The notes under the pieces are model-generated. The model saw only the letters and a program-made list of their open reading frames with translations, was not told where the DNA came from and made no database searches. The translations under genes and the position numbers were made by a program. A stretch of 64,000 nt of DNA from Dictyostelium firmibasis (lineage: Eukaryota; Evosea; Eumycetozoa; Dictyosteliales; Dictyosteliaceae): the NCBI GenBank assembly GCA_036169595.1, contig CM069765.1:739501-803500 (forward strand), given 5' to 3'. Of this stretch, positions 27,184 through 37,480 are shown piece after piece (the first letter of the stretch is position 1; every line of letters starts with the position of its first letter).

Positions 27184-27535
27184 TGTAATAAACACGAATA
27201 AATAATGATGCTATAAAACCACCTAAGGTTTAGTCCAAGGTTAGAATCAAAAGGTCTGAAGAGAAGGTTTGATTAGAAGGTCTCAACAGAATCTAACCTA
27301 TAGGTTCCTTAGGAAATAATTCGAGTATAAAAACAAAATATAATTAAAATAAACATTCATCATTTAATTAACAATAAGTATTTAAACAGATAAAGAGTAT
27401 AAATTATTATTATTGATTATATTGTTGAATTTATATTTATTTAAAAGAGTTATATAAATAACAATTCAAGGGACACAATTAAAATATTATAAGAGATAAG
27501 AAGGATAGTATTTAGATATCGGTCACGCGATTCTT
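27184..27535 (+). mobile_element. LTR-like fragment upstream of tRNA-Gly
   Basis: A fossil. About 352 bp beginning TGTAATAAACACG, matching the reverse complement of 35199-35553 (two arms of an inverted repeat). It ends about 20 bp before tRNA-Gly, the usual position of tRNA-targeting LTR elements. No coding part remains beside it. Family uncertain, Ty3/gypsy-type by context. Confidence 0.55.
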
Positions 27536-27554
27536 GACCAAAAATATCAAAAAA

Positions 27555-27625
27555 GCGTATGTGGTCTAGTGGTATGATGCATCCCTGCCACGGATGCGAA
27601 CTGGGTTCGATTCCCAGCATACGCA
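27555..27625 (+). tRNA. tRNA-Gly (GCC)
   Basis: A 71-nt cloverleaf: acceptor GCGTATG pairs perfectly with CATACGC, discriminator A, D arm TGGTCTAGTGGTATGA, anticodon stem GCATC/GATGC with loop CCTGCCA-type (anticodon GCC), T arm CTGGG-TTCGATT-CCCAG. Confidence 0.95.
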
Positions 27626-27660
27626 TATAATAATTTTCTCCACACGAAAATATGGTCAGG

Positions 27661-27670
27661 AGTTCGAATC
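27661..27670 (+). promoter_or_regulatory. external B box of tRNA-Gly
   Basis: AGTTCGAATC followed by TTGGTCAGG, 35 nt after the tRNA end. The context is the same as at tRNA-Met. Confidence 0.65.
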
Positions 27671-27741
27671 TTGGTCAGGTAAAAAAATGGGCTCGAGTTT
27701 TACAAAAAGCGTATTGCTATTTAATATAAAAACTCGTGTAG

Positions 27742-27815
27742 AGACTGGAGGCTCAGCCCTACTGGTCAATGATAGACACCTGCCAGTCCCGAGTTTGAAC
27801 CCATACGACTCTCAA
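27742..27815 (+). repeat. tRNA-like relic (third type)
   Basis: GGCTCAGCCCTACTGGTCA resembles a D arm with A box, and CCGAGTTTGAACCC a degenerate B box about 45 nt later. A reverse-oriented relative lies at 29038-29108. It does not fold into a full cloverleaf. Confidence 0.45.
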
Positions 27816-27861
27816 AATGTTCCGGGGTCATTTTTTATTTGATTCAATATACACAAAAGAT

Positions 27862-27990
27862 TTTCTAATCACCATGTTTTTTTGTTGTTGTTTTTTTAGA
27901 AGTCGAGCTTTTTTCCGGTGTGTAAATTATGACCACCTTACTTCGTGGTATGACCTAAGGCTCGAACCAAGGCCACTGAGACTGTGTGAT
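27862..27990 (-). mobile_element. tRNA-like SINE, family 1 fragment
   Basis: Minus strand: second dimer unit (B box GGTTCGAGCC, CCACG-like hairpin) and tail with CATGGTGATTAGAAAAT. It is joined at 27991 to a plus-strand family-2 fragment. Confidence 0.6.
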
Positions 27991-28087
27991 TCCTTAATAA
28001 CGTGGTCACAGAAAAAAAATTTTAAATTAAAATAATCAATAAATAAACATGATTCGAACACATCCAATTGGATAAGGTTATTAAAAA
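27991..28087 (+). mobile_element. tRNA-like SINE, family 2, 3' part
   Basis: TTAATAACGTGGTCACAG, A/T-rich middle, tail CATCCAATTGGATAAGG, short poly-A. The head is absent. Confidence 0.6.
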
Positions 28088-28109
28088 ATAACCATATTTG
28101 GAGGTTTAA

Positions 28110-28197
28110 TAAAATAAGGTTAGATAAGGTAACTTGAGATGAATATGTAATGAACTGCTATAAAACATATTTGGAGGTTTAATAAGGTCAGGTTAGA
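28110..28197 (-). repeat. arm of a short inverted repeat (partner 26758-26846)
   Basis: Reverse complement of the arm at 26758-26846, with few differences. A further piece (GGTTAGATAAGGTAACTTGA) recurs at 28390-28409, directly before a SINE head. The pair encloses tRNA-Gly. Confidence 0.75.
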
Positions 28198-28408
28198 TTT
28201 TTTTTTTTTTTTTTTAATATTGATGATTATTGTTTGACCTTAGTCTTTAACAATAATAAAGTTTATTATTTTTTTTAATAGTTAATTTAATTAATGTTCA
28301 TTATATGATGCTTTTACATTTATATGAAAAAGTCAACAATCACATTATTAGGGAGAGATTTTCTTAATATACAGTATTTTTTTGAAATAGGTTAGATAAG
28401 GTAACTTG

Positions 28409-28461
28409 ACCACGGAGGCTTGTGATTCAGCGTGGAACCACTACGCTAAGCCCCCCGGGAG
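28409..28461 (-). mobile_element. tRNA-like SINE, family 1 head fragment
   Basis: Minus strand: GGGGGGCTTAGCGTAGTGG through CCTCCGTGGTC, the first 50 bp of the dimer only. Loss of the 3' part is unusual for a retroposon and suggests later deletion or recombination. Confidence 0.6.
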
Positions 28462-28656
28462 TTTTTTTTATGCATAGGTGAAAAATTATCGACATTCGTA
28501 TGATCAAGTCTTTTTTTTTTTTTACCTATTCAGGGTTGCGCCTTGAGACGGTTTTCCGTTAGGCGAGTGGGGATCGAAGATCGTGTCTGGTAGGTTGCCT
28601 GTTCTATATAATCACCGACGGGCAGAGCTATATTTCCAGACCTGTTTTTTTATGCT

Positions 28657-28659
<3 letters not shown>

Positions 28660-28697
<38 letters not shown>

Positions 28698-29023
28698 TTA
28701 TTGGGATTAGAATTTCTAATCACCATGTTTTTTTTTTTTTTGTTGTTGTTTTTTTTTTTTTTTTTTGGAAGTCGAGCTTTTTTTTTTTCCGGTTGATTAT
28801 GAGGTGTGTTATTTATGACCACGTTACCTCGTGGTATGACCTAAGGCTCGAACCCAAGGCCACGGAGACTGTGTGATTCAGCGCAGAACCACTACGTATA
28901 GCCTCCAATAATGAGGGTTTAATTATGACCACGTTACTTCGTGGTATGACCAAGACTCGATCCCTAGGTCTTGACCACGGAGGCTTGTGATTCAGCGTAG
29001 AACCACTACGCTAAGCCCCCCGG
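28660..29023 (-). mobile_element. full-length family-1 SINE with 13-bp duplication
   Basis: Minus strand: complete dimer from GGGGGGCTTAGCGTAG to poly-A (T run at 28660-28694), with both B-box regions and both CCACG hairpins. TTTTTATGCTAAC is present at 28647-28659 and again at 29024-29036, a perfect 13-bp target-site duplication that fixes the ends of the element. This is the reference copy for the family in this window. Confidence 0.85.
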
Positions 29024-29127
29024 TTTTTATGCTAACGAGTCGTATGGGGTTCGAACTCGGAACTGGCAGGTTACACTGTCTATGGCTTTGACCAGCAGGG
29101 CTGAGCGTTCAGTTGCTATCAAGTCAG

Positions 29128-29137
29128 GAATCGAACC
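29128..29137 (-). promoter_or_regulatory. external B box of tRNA-Val
   Basis: GGTTCGATTC on the minus strand, 30 nt beyond the tRNA 3' end. Confidence 0.65.
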
Positions 29138-29167
29138 CACGACCTGCACCCAAATTTTAAAAATATA

Positions 29168-29241
29168 TGATCCGACCGAGGATCGAACTCGAGACCTGTT
29201 GCGTGTAAAGCAACCGTGATAACCGACTACACCATCCGACC
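29168..29241 (-). tRNA. tRNA-Val (TAC)
   Basis: 74 nt on the minus strand: D arm TGGTGTAGTCGGTTATCAC, anticodon stem GTTGC/GCAAC with loop TTTACAC, T arm TCGAG-TTCGATC-CTCGG. The acceptor GGTCGGA against TCGGATC leaves a G-G mismatch at the fifth pair and one G-U. It is recognisable and probably functional, but the 5' acceptor strand is odd. An LTR element starts 4 bp upstream of its 5' end. Confidence 0.85.
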
Positions 29242-29245
29242 ATTT

Positions 29246-29639
29246 TGTGGAGAATCAGGTAAGATAAAATCATCAGATAACAACAAATCTGAAGTAAATC
29301 TCTGATATTAAAACTTCGATCGAAGATCGAAGATTACAGATCGTAAATCACAGATTACATGAAGATTCATAACCGACAATAGGTTAAAGACAACTTTCTA
29401 ACAATTTATATTTTCATACTTCTTACCACACACACACTTTCTAATTCAATGAATATCAAATATCACACATTAATCTTAATGTTATAATAATCAAATCAAC
29501 ACTTTATTTTAATATAAAAGCTAACATTCTTTCATTAAATTATTTGTCATCAAATAAATATATTATTAAAATAAATAAATAAATAAATAAATAAAATTAT
29601 AAATATTTAAAAGTAATTTATTACATTGCGTTCTTTACA
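29246..29639 (+). repeat. left LTR of the whole-looking element
   Basis: 394 bp, TGTGGAGAATCAGG to CGTTCTTTACA, including a perfect short palindrome TTCGATCGAAGATCGAA-type region about 70 bp in. Confidence 0.9.
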
Positions 29640-29753
29640 TTTTGGCGACATCGGACAGAAGAATATTGTTAGGTAAACAATAAATAAAAATTTTTATCAG
29701 GTAGATTAAAAAATTTTTTAAGAACCATAAATCAAATATTTAAATTAAATAAT

Positions 29754-29846
<93 letters not shown>

Positions 29847-32800
29847 AGAAATTAATAATGCAAACAATAACCCAGGTGACATAAATAATGAAGGGAATAA
29901 TAATATAAATTTACAACAAATCTTACAAAGTCTTGGAGAAATAATAAATAAAGTTAATGGATTAGAAACCAATTTAAACACAGTAAGAGCTGAACAATTA
30001 AATCAGCAACAGCAACAAGTAGGTGTAATCAAAGAAATTGTTCAGGTAGAACAACAACAACAAAGACAAAACATAAATAATAATAATTTCAGGATCAATG
30101 AAAATTTACCAATAAAAACATTTTCAAATAAATCAAAAAAAGATTGTGAAATCACAACTATTTTTCAATTATTTGAATCAAGTAATAAACATATAGGTGA
30201 AATAAAAACAATCAGCAAAGCTCTCAGCTATCATTTCAATGGAGAAGCTCTAACAGTTTTTATGAATAAATTTGAGGAATATAGATCATATGATGAAATA
30301 AAGAAATATATGATAAATTGCTTTGATCATCATTCAATATTTAGTGCTGAAGAAGAATTAATGAATCTTAAAGAATCACAATTTAAAAGATTTACAGATT
30401 TTTTATTAAAGTTTGAAAGATTGAAATCAAAAACAAACATAAATGATAAAAGAGCAATTGAAATTTTAATCAATTGTATAACAGATAAAAAAATTAAAAA
30501 AGCAATTTTCATGAAAGACCCACAAACATTGGAACAAGGATTCAAAGATGCAAAACTAGCAGCTCTTTATGAATTCAAAGAATCAAACAAAACATATTAT
30601 TCACCATCTGTAGAAGATGAACCAGTTGGAAAATCAGAGCCAATGGATGTCAATTCAATCAATTCAAATAAACAATTTAATCATAAAAAGAAAAATTATT
30701 ATAATAAAAACAGTAATAATAATAATAATAAAGGTAGTGAAGGTAATACAGAAACCAATAAAAATAATAAAGTAAGTGTAACCTGTTTTAATTGTGGAAA
30801 GAAAGGACACTATAAAAATCAGTGTAGATCTGCGGTGATGGTCATAAATTCACCAAAGATTCAAGAAGATCAACCAGATACAATTAACATATTAAACAAA
30901 ACAACAACAGTCAGTGTTGCGGCTGTTATAAAAATTAATAAACAATTAACAAAATGTTTAATAGATACTGGTGCAGCTATTACTATTGTTAATCAAGAAT
31001 ACTGCAGAAAAATGAATTTAGAGGTAGAACCATTAAAAACTACATGCAAAGTTGCAAATTTTTCAGATTTAAACATTTGCGGTTTAACCAAATTAGAGAT
31101 ACATTTTGGTAAAAAACACCTCATCAATAACGTTTATGTTTCAAACGTAATTCCATACAATTGTATATTAGGATATGAAACAATAAAATCAATGAACTGC
31201 ATCATTGATACAGTGAGTGACACATTATATTATAAATTTAAACCATCAATACACGTAAACTTACTTCCATCATGTCAATTGGAAATCAATATTATAAATA
31301 ACAATCATACTGAAACAACTAATTTAGCATTACAAGATTACAATTCAGATAAAATAGATTTAGAAGAAACAATATTAGAAAATTCAAAAAAATTATCAAT
31401 CAATTACATTAGTACATTACCACAAAAACTAATTAAAGATTTGAACGAAATGAATTTTGATAATAAAGAAACTAAAAATTTAACCGTAGAATTAATTTCA
31501 AAACATCCAAAAATCTTTCAAGAAAAATTTAATTTATCAGAAAAAGGAACAATCAAAAACATTGAACATGAAATAAGATTAAATACAAATAATGTCAATT
31601 TTCAACCATATGCAATGAAAAATAGTAAAGAAGAAATTGAATTTCTAGCATCTCACATCAAAGAATTAGAATCGAATGGAATAATCCAGAAGAGTAATAG
31701 TCCAGTAGCATCCAACATTGTATTAAGAAAAAAATCAGATGGAACACTCAGGATGTGTGTAAATTATACCAAATTAAACGCCATCACAATCAAGGATCGT
31801 CATCCACTTCCAAATGTTGAGATTCTATGGCCATATCTAAAAGGAATGAAAGTATTTTCAAAAATAGATATGATTCAAGCGTATTATCAAATTAAGATCA
31901 AGGAATCAGATCGATGGTTAACAGCTTTCGTATCACCATTCGGTATTTATGAATTTATAGGTTTACCATTTGGTTTGTGCAATGCTCCTGCTACTTTTCA
32001 AAGAGCCATCAATGAAACATTTGAAGATCATATTTTAAAATTCACATTTCCATTTTTAGACGATATATTTATTTTCTCAAAAAATATAATCGAACATCAA
32101 AATCATTTACATCAAATTTTAGATAAAATGGAAAAGAATAAAATGGTAGCAAAATTAAACAAATGTCAATTTTTTAGAAGTCAAGTAAAATTCGTAGGAA
32201 ATGTAGTAAGTGATAAAGGAATTCAATTAGATCAAACAAGATTAGATCCAATTTATAAAATAATTGAACCAAAAAATAAAAAAGAATTACAAAGAGTATT
32301 AGGTGTTATCAACTATTTTAGAAAATACATACCTCATTTAGCAACTCAATTAAACTCCGTATATGAATTGCTAAAAGATAATATAGATTTTAATTGGAAA
32401 GAAGATTATACAAACAAATTAAGAGAAATAGTAAATCATTTAAAAGATAGTAAAACAATATTGGTATATCCAGATTATACTAAAAAATTCACGTTAGAAA
32501 CGGACGCTTCGGATAAAGGATTAGGTGCAGTTTTAAAACAAGAACATGGAATAATTTCATTTTTCTCAAGATCTATTAGAGGGAATGAAATCAATTACTC
32601 AACCAGCGAAAAAGAATGTTTGGCCGTAATTGAAAGTTTAGAATTCTTCCATAGTACTATAGGATCATATGAAGTTGAAGTGATTACTGATAACATAGCT
32701 ATATCAACACTCAAATCAGAAAGATCAAAGATTAAAAATAGAAAATTAGTAAAATGGCAATTAAAACTAGCAGAACATAATACAACTTTAAAATATCGTA

Positions 32801-34334
32801 GTGGAAAACAAAATGTCATAGCCGATTGTTTAAGCAGAGCTCCATTGCTCATTTCAATAATAAATAATATCGATCATTCAGTTAATAGTTTAGCAGATTC
32901 AAACAATGACAATTCAAATAATAATAATAATAACAATTCAAATGAATTAATCAATTACGAAATTAATTTGGATAATAAAACAATAATTGAACATCAAAAT
33001 AGAGATGAATCACTAAAACCTTTAATTCAATTTTTGAAAGAAAATAATATTACAAATAGCGAAGCAGCTGGAAGATTAGATAAAATCTCACCATTCTATA
33101 CAATATATGAAAACATGTTATATAGAATAATAACTGATCCAAATAACTTCTTCAAAAAAGAAAGAATAATAACCAAGTTAGTAGTAATTCCAAATTCATT
33201 AGTAGAATCAATCATAAAAATATTTCACAATGCAGCATTAACAGGAGGACATTTAGGATTTAATAAAACAATAGCAAACATTTTAAAAAGATATTATTGG
33301 AAGAATATGGTAAATGATATTAAATGTTATTTAGATAATTGTGAAGTTTGTCAAAAAACCAAAACAAATAGATACGACACAATTAGAACACCACTAAAAC
33401 CAATTGTGGCGAATCACCCATTTGAGATAGTAGCCATGGATTACGTTGGTCCAATAGGAGTAGAACCAACAACTCAAGGAAATAGATATATTTTAGTATT
33501 TACAGATTTGTGTACGAAGTGGGTTGAAGCAGTGGCAACACCAGATTGTACAGCAGAAACTACAGCTATTCATTTATTCAATTTAATAATTACACGTCAT
33601 GGAAGTCCAAAGAAACTTTTATCAGATTGTGGATTATCATTTTTAAATAAAACAATTGAAAACATTACTGAAATATTTACTATCAAGAAAATTAATACAA
33701 CTCCATATCACCCACAAACAGATGGTTTGGTAGAAAGATTTAACAAAACCATCGTTACAATGCTCAAAGCATACGTTGAAGACTATCATGTATGGTGGGA
33801 CCAGTACATCGATTGTTGTTTATTCGCTTATAGGATGAGTAAACATGCATCAACTAAATTCTCTCCATATTATCTCATTTATGGTAGAGAACCAGTCATC
33901 CCAATTGATATTAGTATTGAAAATCAATTAATTCCAAGAGCTATAAAAGTGGGAGAGAAAAATTATGGTGATAGAATAAGAAGAATTATTATGAGATCGT
34001 TAGCACAAGTAAGAATAAACAATAACAAAGCAAGAGAACAACAGACTAGAAATTATAATAAAGAATTAACAAATAATCAACAAACAGTGAAAACAGGTGA
34101 TTTCATTTTAATCAAAAATCAAAAGAAAGCAGAAGGTTTTGAATACAATAAATTTATGAAATCATGGATAGGCCCATTCAAAGTTATTGAAGTCCTTTCA
34201 CCTCAAACAATCAAAATTCAACTACCAATCGGAAGCTTGCTTAGTTCTCTACAATCGTTAAGAAACTGTAAAATATTCAAACACAGGATGTCAAAATTAC
34301 TACTCAACAAACCCATTTTAGGAGGGGAGAGTCC

Positions 34335-34728
34335 TGTGGAGAATCAGGTAAGATAAAATCATCAGATAACAACAAATCTGAAGTAAATCTCTGATATTAA
34401 AACTTCGATCGAAGATCGAAGATTACAGATCGTAAATCACAGATTACATGAAGATTCATAACCGACAATAGGTTAAAAACAACTTTCTAACAATTTATAT
34501 TTTCATACTTCTTACCACACACACACTTTCTAATTCAATGAATATCAAATATCACACATTAATCTTAATGTTATAATAATCAAATCAACACTTTATTTTA
34601 ATATAAAAGCTAACATTCTTTCATTAAATTATTTGTCATCAAATAAATATATTATTAAAATAAATAAATAAATAAATAAATAAAATTATAAATATTTAAA
34701 AGTAATTTATTACATTGCGTTCTTTACA
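34335..34728 (+). repeat. right LTR of the whole-looking element
   Basis: 394 bp, same ends as the left LTR. The element's own stop codon lies in its first 25 bp. Confidence 0.9.
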
Positions 34729-35198
34729 ATTTTTTGAATTTTTTGGTAAAAATAGAGGTTTATGGTGGTAATAACGAAGTGACTAAATATTGACAACTTA
34801 TTATTACAAATTTACTGATTGAATAATTATGAGCCTAAATAATTATATTTATTAATATTAATTTTATTATTTAATTTATTATTAATTAATATTGTTTTAA
34901 TTATATATTTTAATTTTTATATTTATTTATTTATTTTTATTTATTTATTTTTATATTTTATTTATTGATTTATTTATTTTATATTTGATTGTAAATTGAA
35001 AGACTGCCGAAAATAAATATTTTTATTTTCTTTTTATACTGAGTCTTAAACTTTGATTTCAATATAATTACGAGTAAGGAAGGATCCAAAAGAATGTTCT
35101 AGAACACAGCTGACGTTGAGATTACGGATTATAATAAACGACATATTGATACATAATTAACTGATATAAATTATGTTACCAGTTCTATCACATTTTTT

Positions 35199-35553
35199 AA
35201 GAATCGCGTGACTCATATCTAAATATAATCCTTCCTTTCTCTTATAAGAATAATTTAATTGTGTCCCTTGAATTATTAATTATATAACTTTTAAATAAAT
35301 ATAAATTCCACAATATAATCAATAATAATAATTTATACTCTTTATCTGTTTATATACTTATTGATAATTAAATGATGAATGTTTATTTTATTATTTTATT
35401 TTGTTTTTATACTCGAGTTATTTCCTAAGGAACCTATAGGTTAGATTCTGTTGAGACCTTCTAATCAAACCTTCTCTTCAGACCTTTTGATTCTAACCTT
35501 GGACTAAACCTTAGGTGGTTTTATTGCATCATTATTCATTCGTGTTTATTACA
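35199..35553 (-). mobile_element. LTR-like fragment, inverted partner of 27184-27535
   Basis: A fossil. Minus-strand sequence beginning TGTAATAAACACG at 35553; similarity to the region at 26.5 kb continues down to about 34990. Upstream on the same strand is an integrase-tail fragment (36052-36190), so this may be the 3' LTR of an otherwise lost element. Family uncertain, Ty3/gypsy-type. Confidence 0.5.
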
Positions 35554-35587
35554 TTTTTCTAATATTTTAGATAACTATATAAGGACG

Positions 35588-35714
35588 CTTGGTTCAAGTC
35601 TTGGTCATACCACGAATTAACGTGGTCACAGAAAAAAATTTTAAATTAAAATAATTAATAAATAAAAAAACTAGATTCGAACACATCCAATTGGATGAGG
35701 TTATTAAAAAAAAA
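35588..35714 (+). mobile_element. tRNA-like SINE, family 2, 5' truncated
   Basis: Starts in the B-box region (TTGGTTCAAGTCTTGG) and runs to the family-2 tail and poly-A. TATAAGGACG precedes (35578-35587) and follows it (35716-35725). Confidence 0.7.
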
Positions 35715-35725
35715 ATATAAGGACG

Positions 35726-35916
35726 AGGGGGGGGCTTAGCATAGTGGTTTCACACTGAATAACACAGCCTCCATGGCCTTGGTTCAAGTCTTGGTCATAC
35801 CACGAATTAACGTGGTTACAGAAAGAAAAAAAAATTTAAAATATAATAATTAATAAATAAAAACATGATTCGAACACATCCAATTGGATGAGGTTATTGA
35901 AAAAAAAAAAATATAT
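35726..35916 (+). mobile_element. tRNA-like SINE, family 2, full length
   Basis: A box TAGCATAGTGG, B box GGTTCAAGTC, CCACGAATTAACGTGG hairpin, tail CATCCAATTGGATGAGG, poly-A. It is inserted directly behind the previous copy at the same target; the duplication recurs as ATATCAGGACG after it. Confidence 0.75.
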
Positions 35917-36051
35917 ATATCAGGACGAAATCACACTGAATTCCTAAGATATTTATTTAAGTGTAGTTTGCCAATTTGTAACTTGTATTTTGATTCTTTG
36001 ATTTTATTTTTATTTTATTTATTTTATTAATTATTTAGTTCACCATTCATT

Positions 36052-36190
36052 ACCCTGGGTTTTAAAATTTGTATTATATAATTTTATTCGATCTACACTA
36101 ATGATATTGTGATGGTTTGATTCCATTATTATTACAAATGTATTTGGGTCGTTTTGACTATCGACTCTATACGGACCTTCCCATGGTTTT
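36052..36190 (-). mobile_element. LTR-element integrase-tail fragment
   Basis: A fossil. Minus-strand reading gives a short stretch with the W-E-G-P-Y-R-V pattern and a later DRIKLYN, typical of the C-terminus of gypsy-type integrases. It is a broken relic with most of the element gone. Confidence 0.5.
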
Positions 36191-36283
36191 GAAAAAAAAA
36201 ATTGCTACAAAGTATAAATGTTAACGTGTTATTACAAATTATTATTATTTATATATTTTTATGTGAGTATTAGTATTTTAAAT

Positions 36284-36559
36284 TTATAAGTCTCTGCTTT
36301 TGATAGACATTAGTCTTCTTGCTTTTAATAAGGGTGGCACTTTAATATTTAGGTCTTCTTGTATTTTTATTTGACCTGGTGTTGGCGTATATTTTTTGTA
36401 GTCTGGTTTTTGATTTTCATTAGATCTTGGTAAACTGATGAGTTCAATCTCTTTCCTTTTATCCTCGCTGAGAGACTTTAAATAATCGCATTCGTCTTTG
36501 CTCAGTCCACCGTTGAATTGATCTGAATTATTAAAGGACAATTCTTTTGAGCTATTCAT
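36284..36559 (-). pseudogene. duplicated small-gene fragment, copy 2
   Basis: A 91-residue frame starting MNSSKELSFNNSDQFNGG, sharing its first 45 residues with the frame at 36798-37007 (same KDECDYLKSLSEDK block). The second half, rich in Pro/Lys, has no counterpart there. Function unknown. The two copies are tandem and on the same strand. Confidence 0.5.
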
Positions 36560-36605
36560 TCTATTGATCTATCTACTTTGAAATTTTATATATCCTAACG
36601 AATTA

Positions 36606-37007
36606 TTAATAATAATTTATATATTTATCTCCTGGCGGCATTTGAAACAAACGTATATATATGATTAAAAAAAAATAATTTAATTCCTTTCTAACACATG
36701 CTCTCAAATCTTCCTGTAACATTCCTATTTTCATTTCGTATGATGAAACCATAAGTTCATATTTGTTTTTCATGGTAATTGCGGATTTTTGCATTTGCTA
36801 CTCCAATTCCTCATTTCTCTGTTTTAATGAATTTACTAAACATATGAATTCATTTTCTCTCTTTTTATCTTCGCTGAGAGACTTTAAATAGTCGCATTCA
36901 TCTTTGCTCAATCCACCATTGAATTGTTCTGAATCATACGATTTGTCGGATCCGCTAGATCCTTCTCTTATTGCATTATCAAAAGACAATTCTTTTGAAC
37001 TATTCAT
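36606..37007 (-). pseudogene. duplicated small-gene fragment, copy 1, with in-frame stop
   Basis: The reading frame starts at 37007 (MNSSKELSFDNAIREG) and continues as a coiled coil (NSLKQRNEELE, then MQKSAITMKNKYELM and EMKIGMLQEDL) in the same frame across a TAG at about 36795. The natural continuation on both sides of the TAG marks a host pseudogene, unless the stop is a sequence error. Confidence 0.5.
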
Positions 37008-37214
37008 TCTAACGATCTCTCTACTTTGAAATTTTATATCTAAATCAGGAATTATTGTTATGTTTTTGTTAGGATTGATTCGTGTATTTTATTATTAATA
37101 ATATTTACAGTTTGGAAAGTTTGAAGCTAAACTATCTAAAATTCAGCCTCCGTTAACACTATTTTTATTTCTAATTAAAATTATTACTCTAGTTATTATA
37201 ATTACTACTATTAT

Positions 37215-37253
<39 letters not shown>

Positions 37254-37257
<4 letters not shown>

Positions 37258-37480
37258 TTATTGAAATTGTTTCTAAATGTGTATTCTGAAATGGTATCTG
37301 TATCCTTAAGTTTGTTATCCTTTATACAGTCAAAGAACCATTTCAATGTAACCAATTTTTTAAAATTGTTACCGATTTTGTGTTGTGGTTTTACCAAACA
37401 TAAGCAATGGTGAACAACTTGTCTACTTCTTTTTTCTTTATAATTTATTATTTTACAACTCAAATCTCCAATATCGTGTT
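37254..37480 (-). pseudogene. BRCT-like domain fragment
   Basis: A frame without ATG that is open from about 37480 and ends at 37254. VVHHCLCLVKP followed by KKLVTLKWFFDCIKDNKL fits the second half of a BRCT domain, including the conserved Trp. It probably derives from a DNA-damage-response or scaffold gene. No other domain is attached, and a poly-T tract follows it. Confidence 0.45.

Larger units (their letters stand above)
29246..34728 (+). mobile_element. Ty3/gypsy-type LTR retrotransposon, looks whole
   Basis: A young copy of 5483 bp. LTRs of 394 bp (29246-29639 and 34335-34728) differ at about one position by eye. A TTTGGCGACAT primer-site-like motif follows the left LTR and the purine tract GGAGGGGAGAG precedes the right one. 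One frame (29842-34356, 1504 residues) runs through gag, a CCHC knuckle, aspartic protease, reverse transcriptase, RNase H and integrase with HHCC zinc domain, in gypsy order, and ends inside the right LTR. ATTT on both sides is a 4-bp target duplication. It is inserted 4 bp upstream of tRNA-Val. No break is seen. Probably DGLT-like; the exact name is not established here. Confidence 0.92.

Noticed and set aside
27594-28876. Short plus-strand frames around tRNA-Gly and the SINEs
   Set aside because: They run through the tRNA, its external B box and SINE tails, with no natural protein composition.
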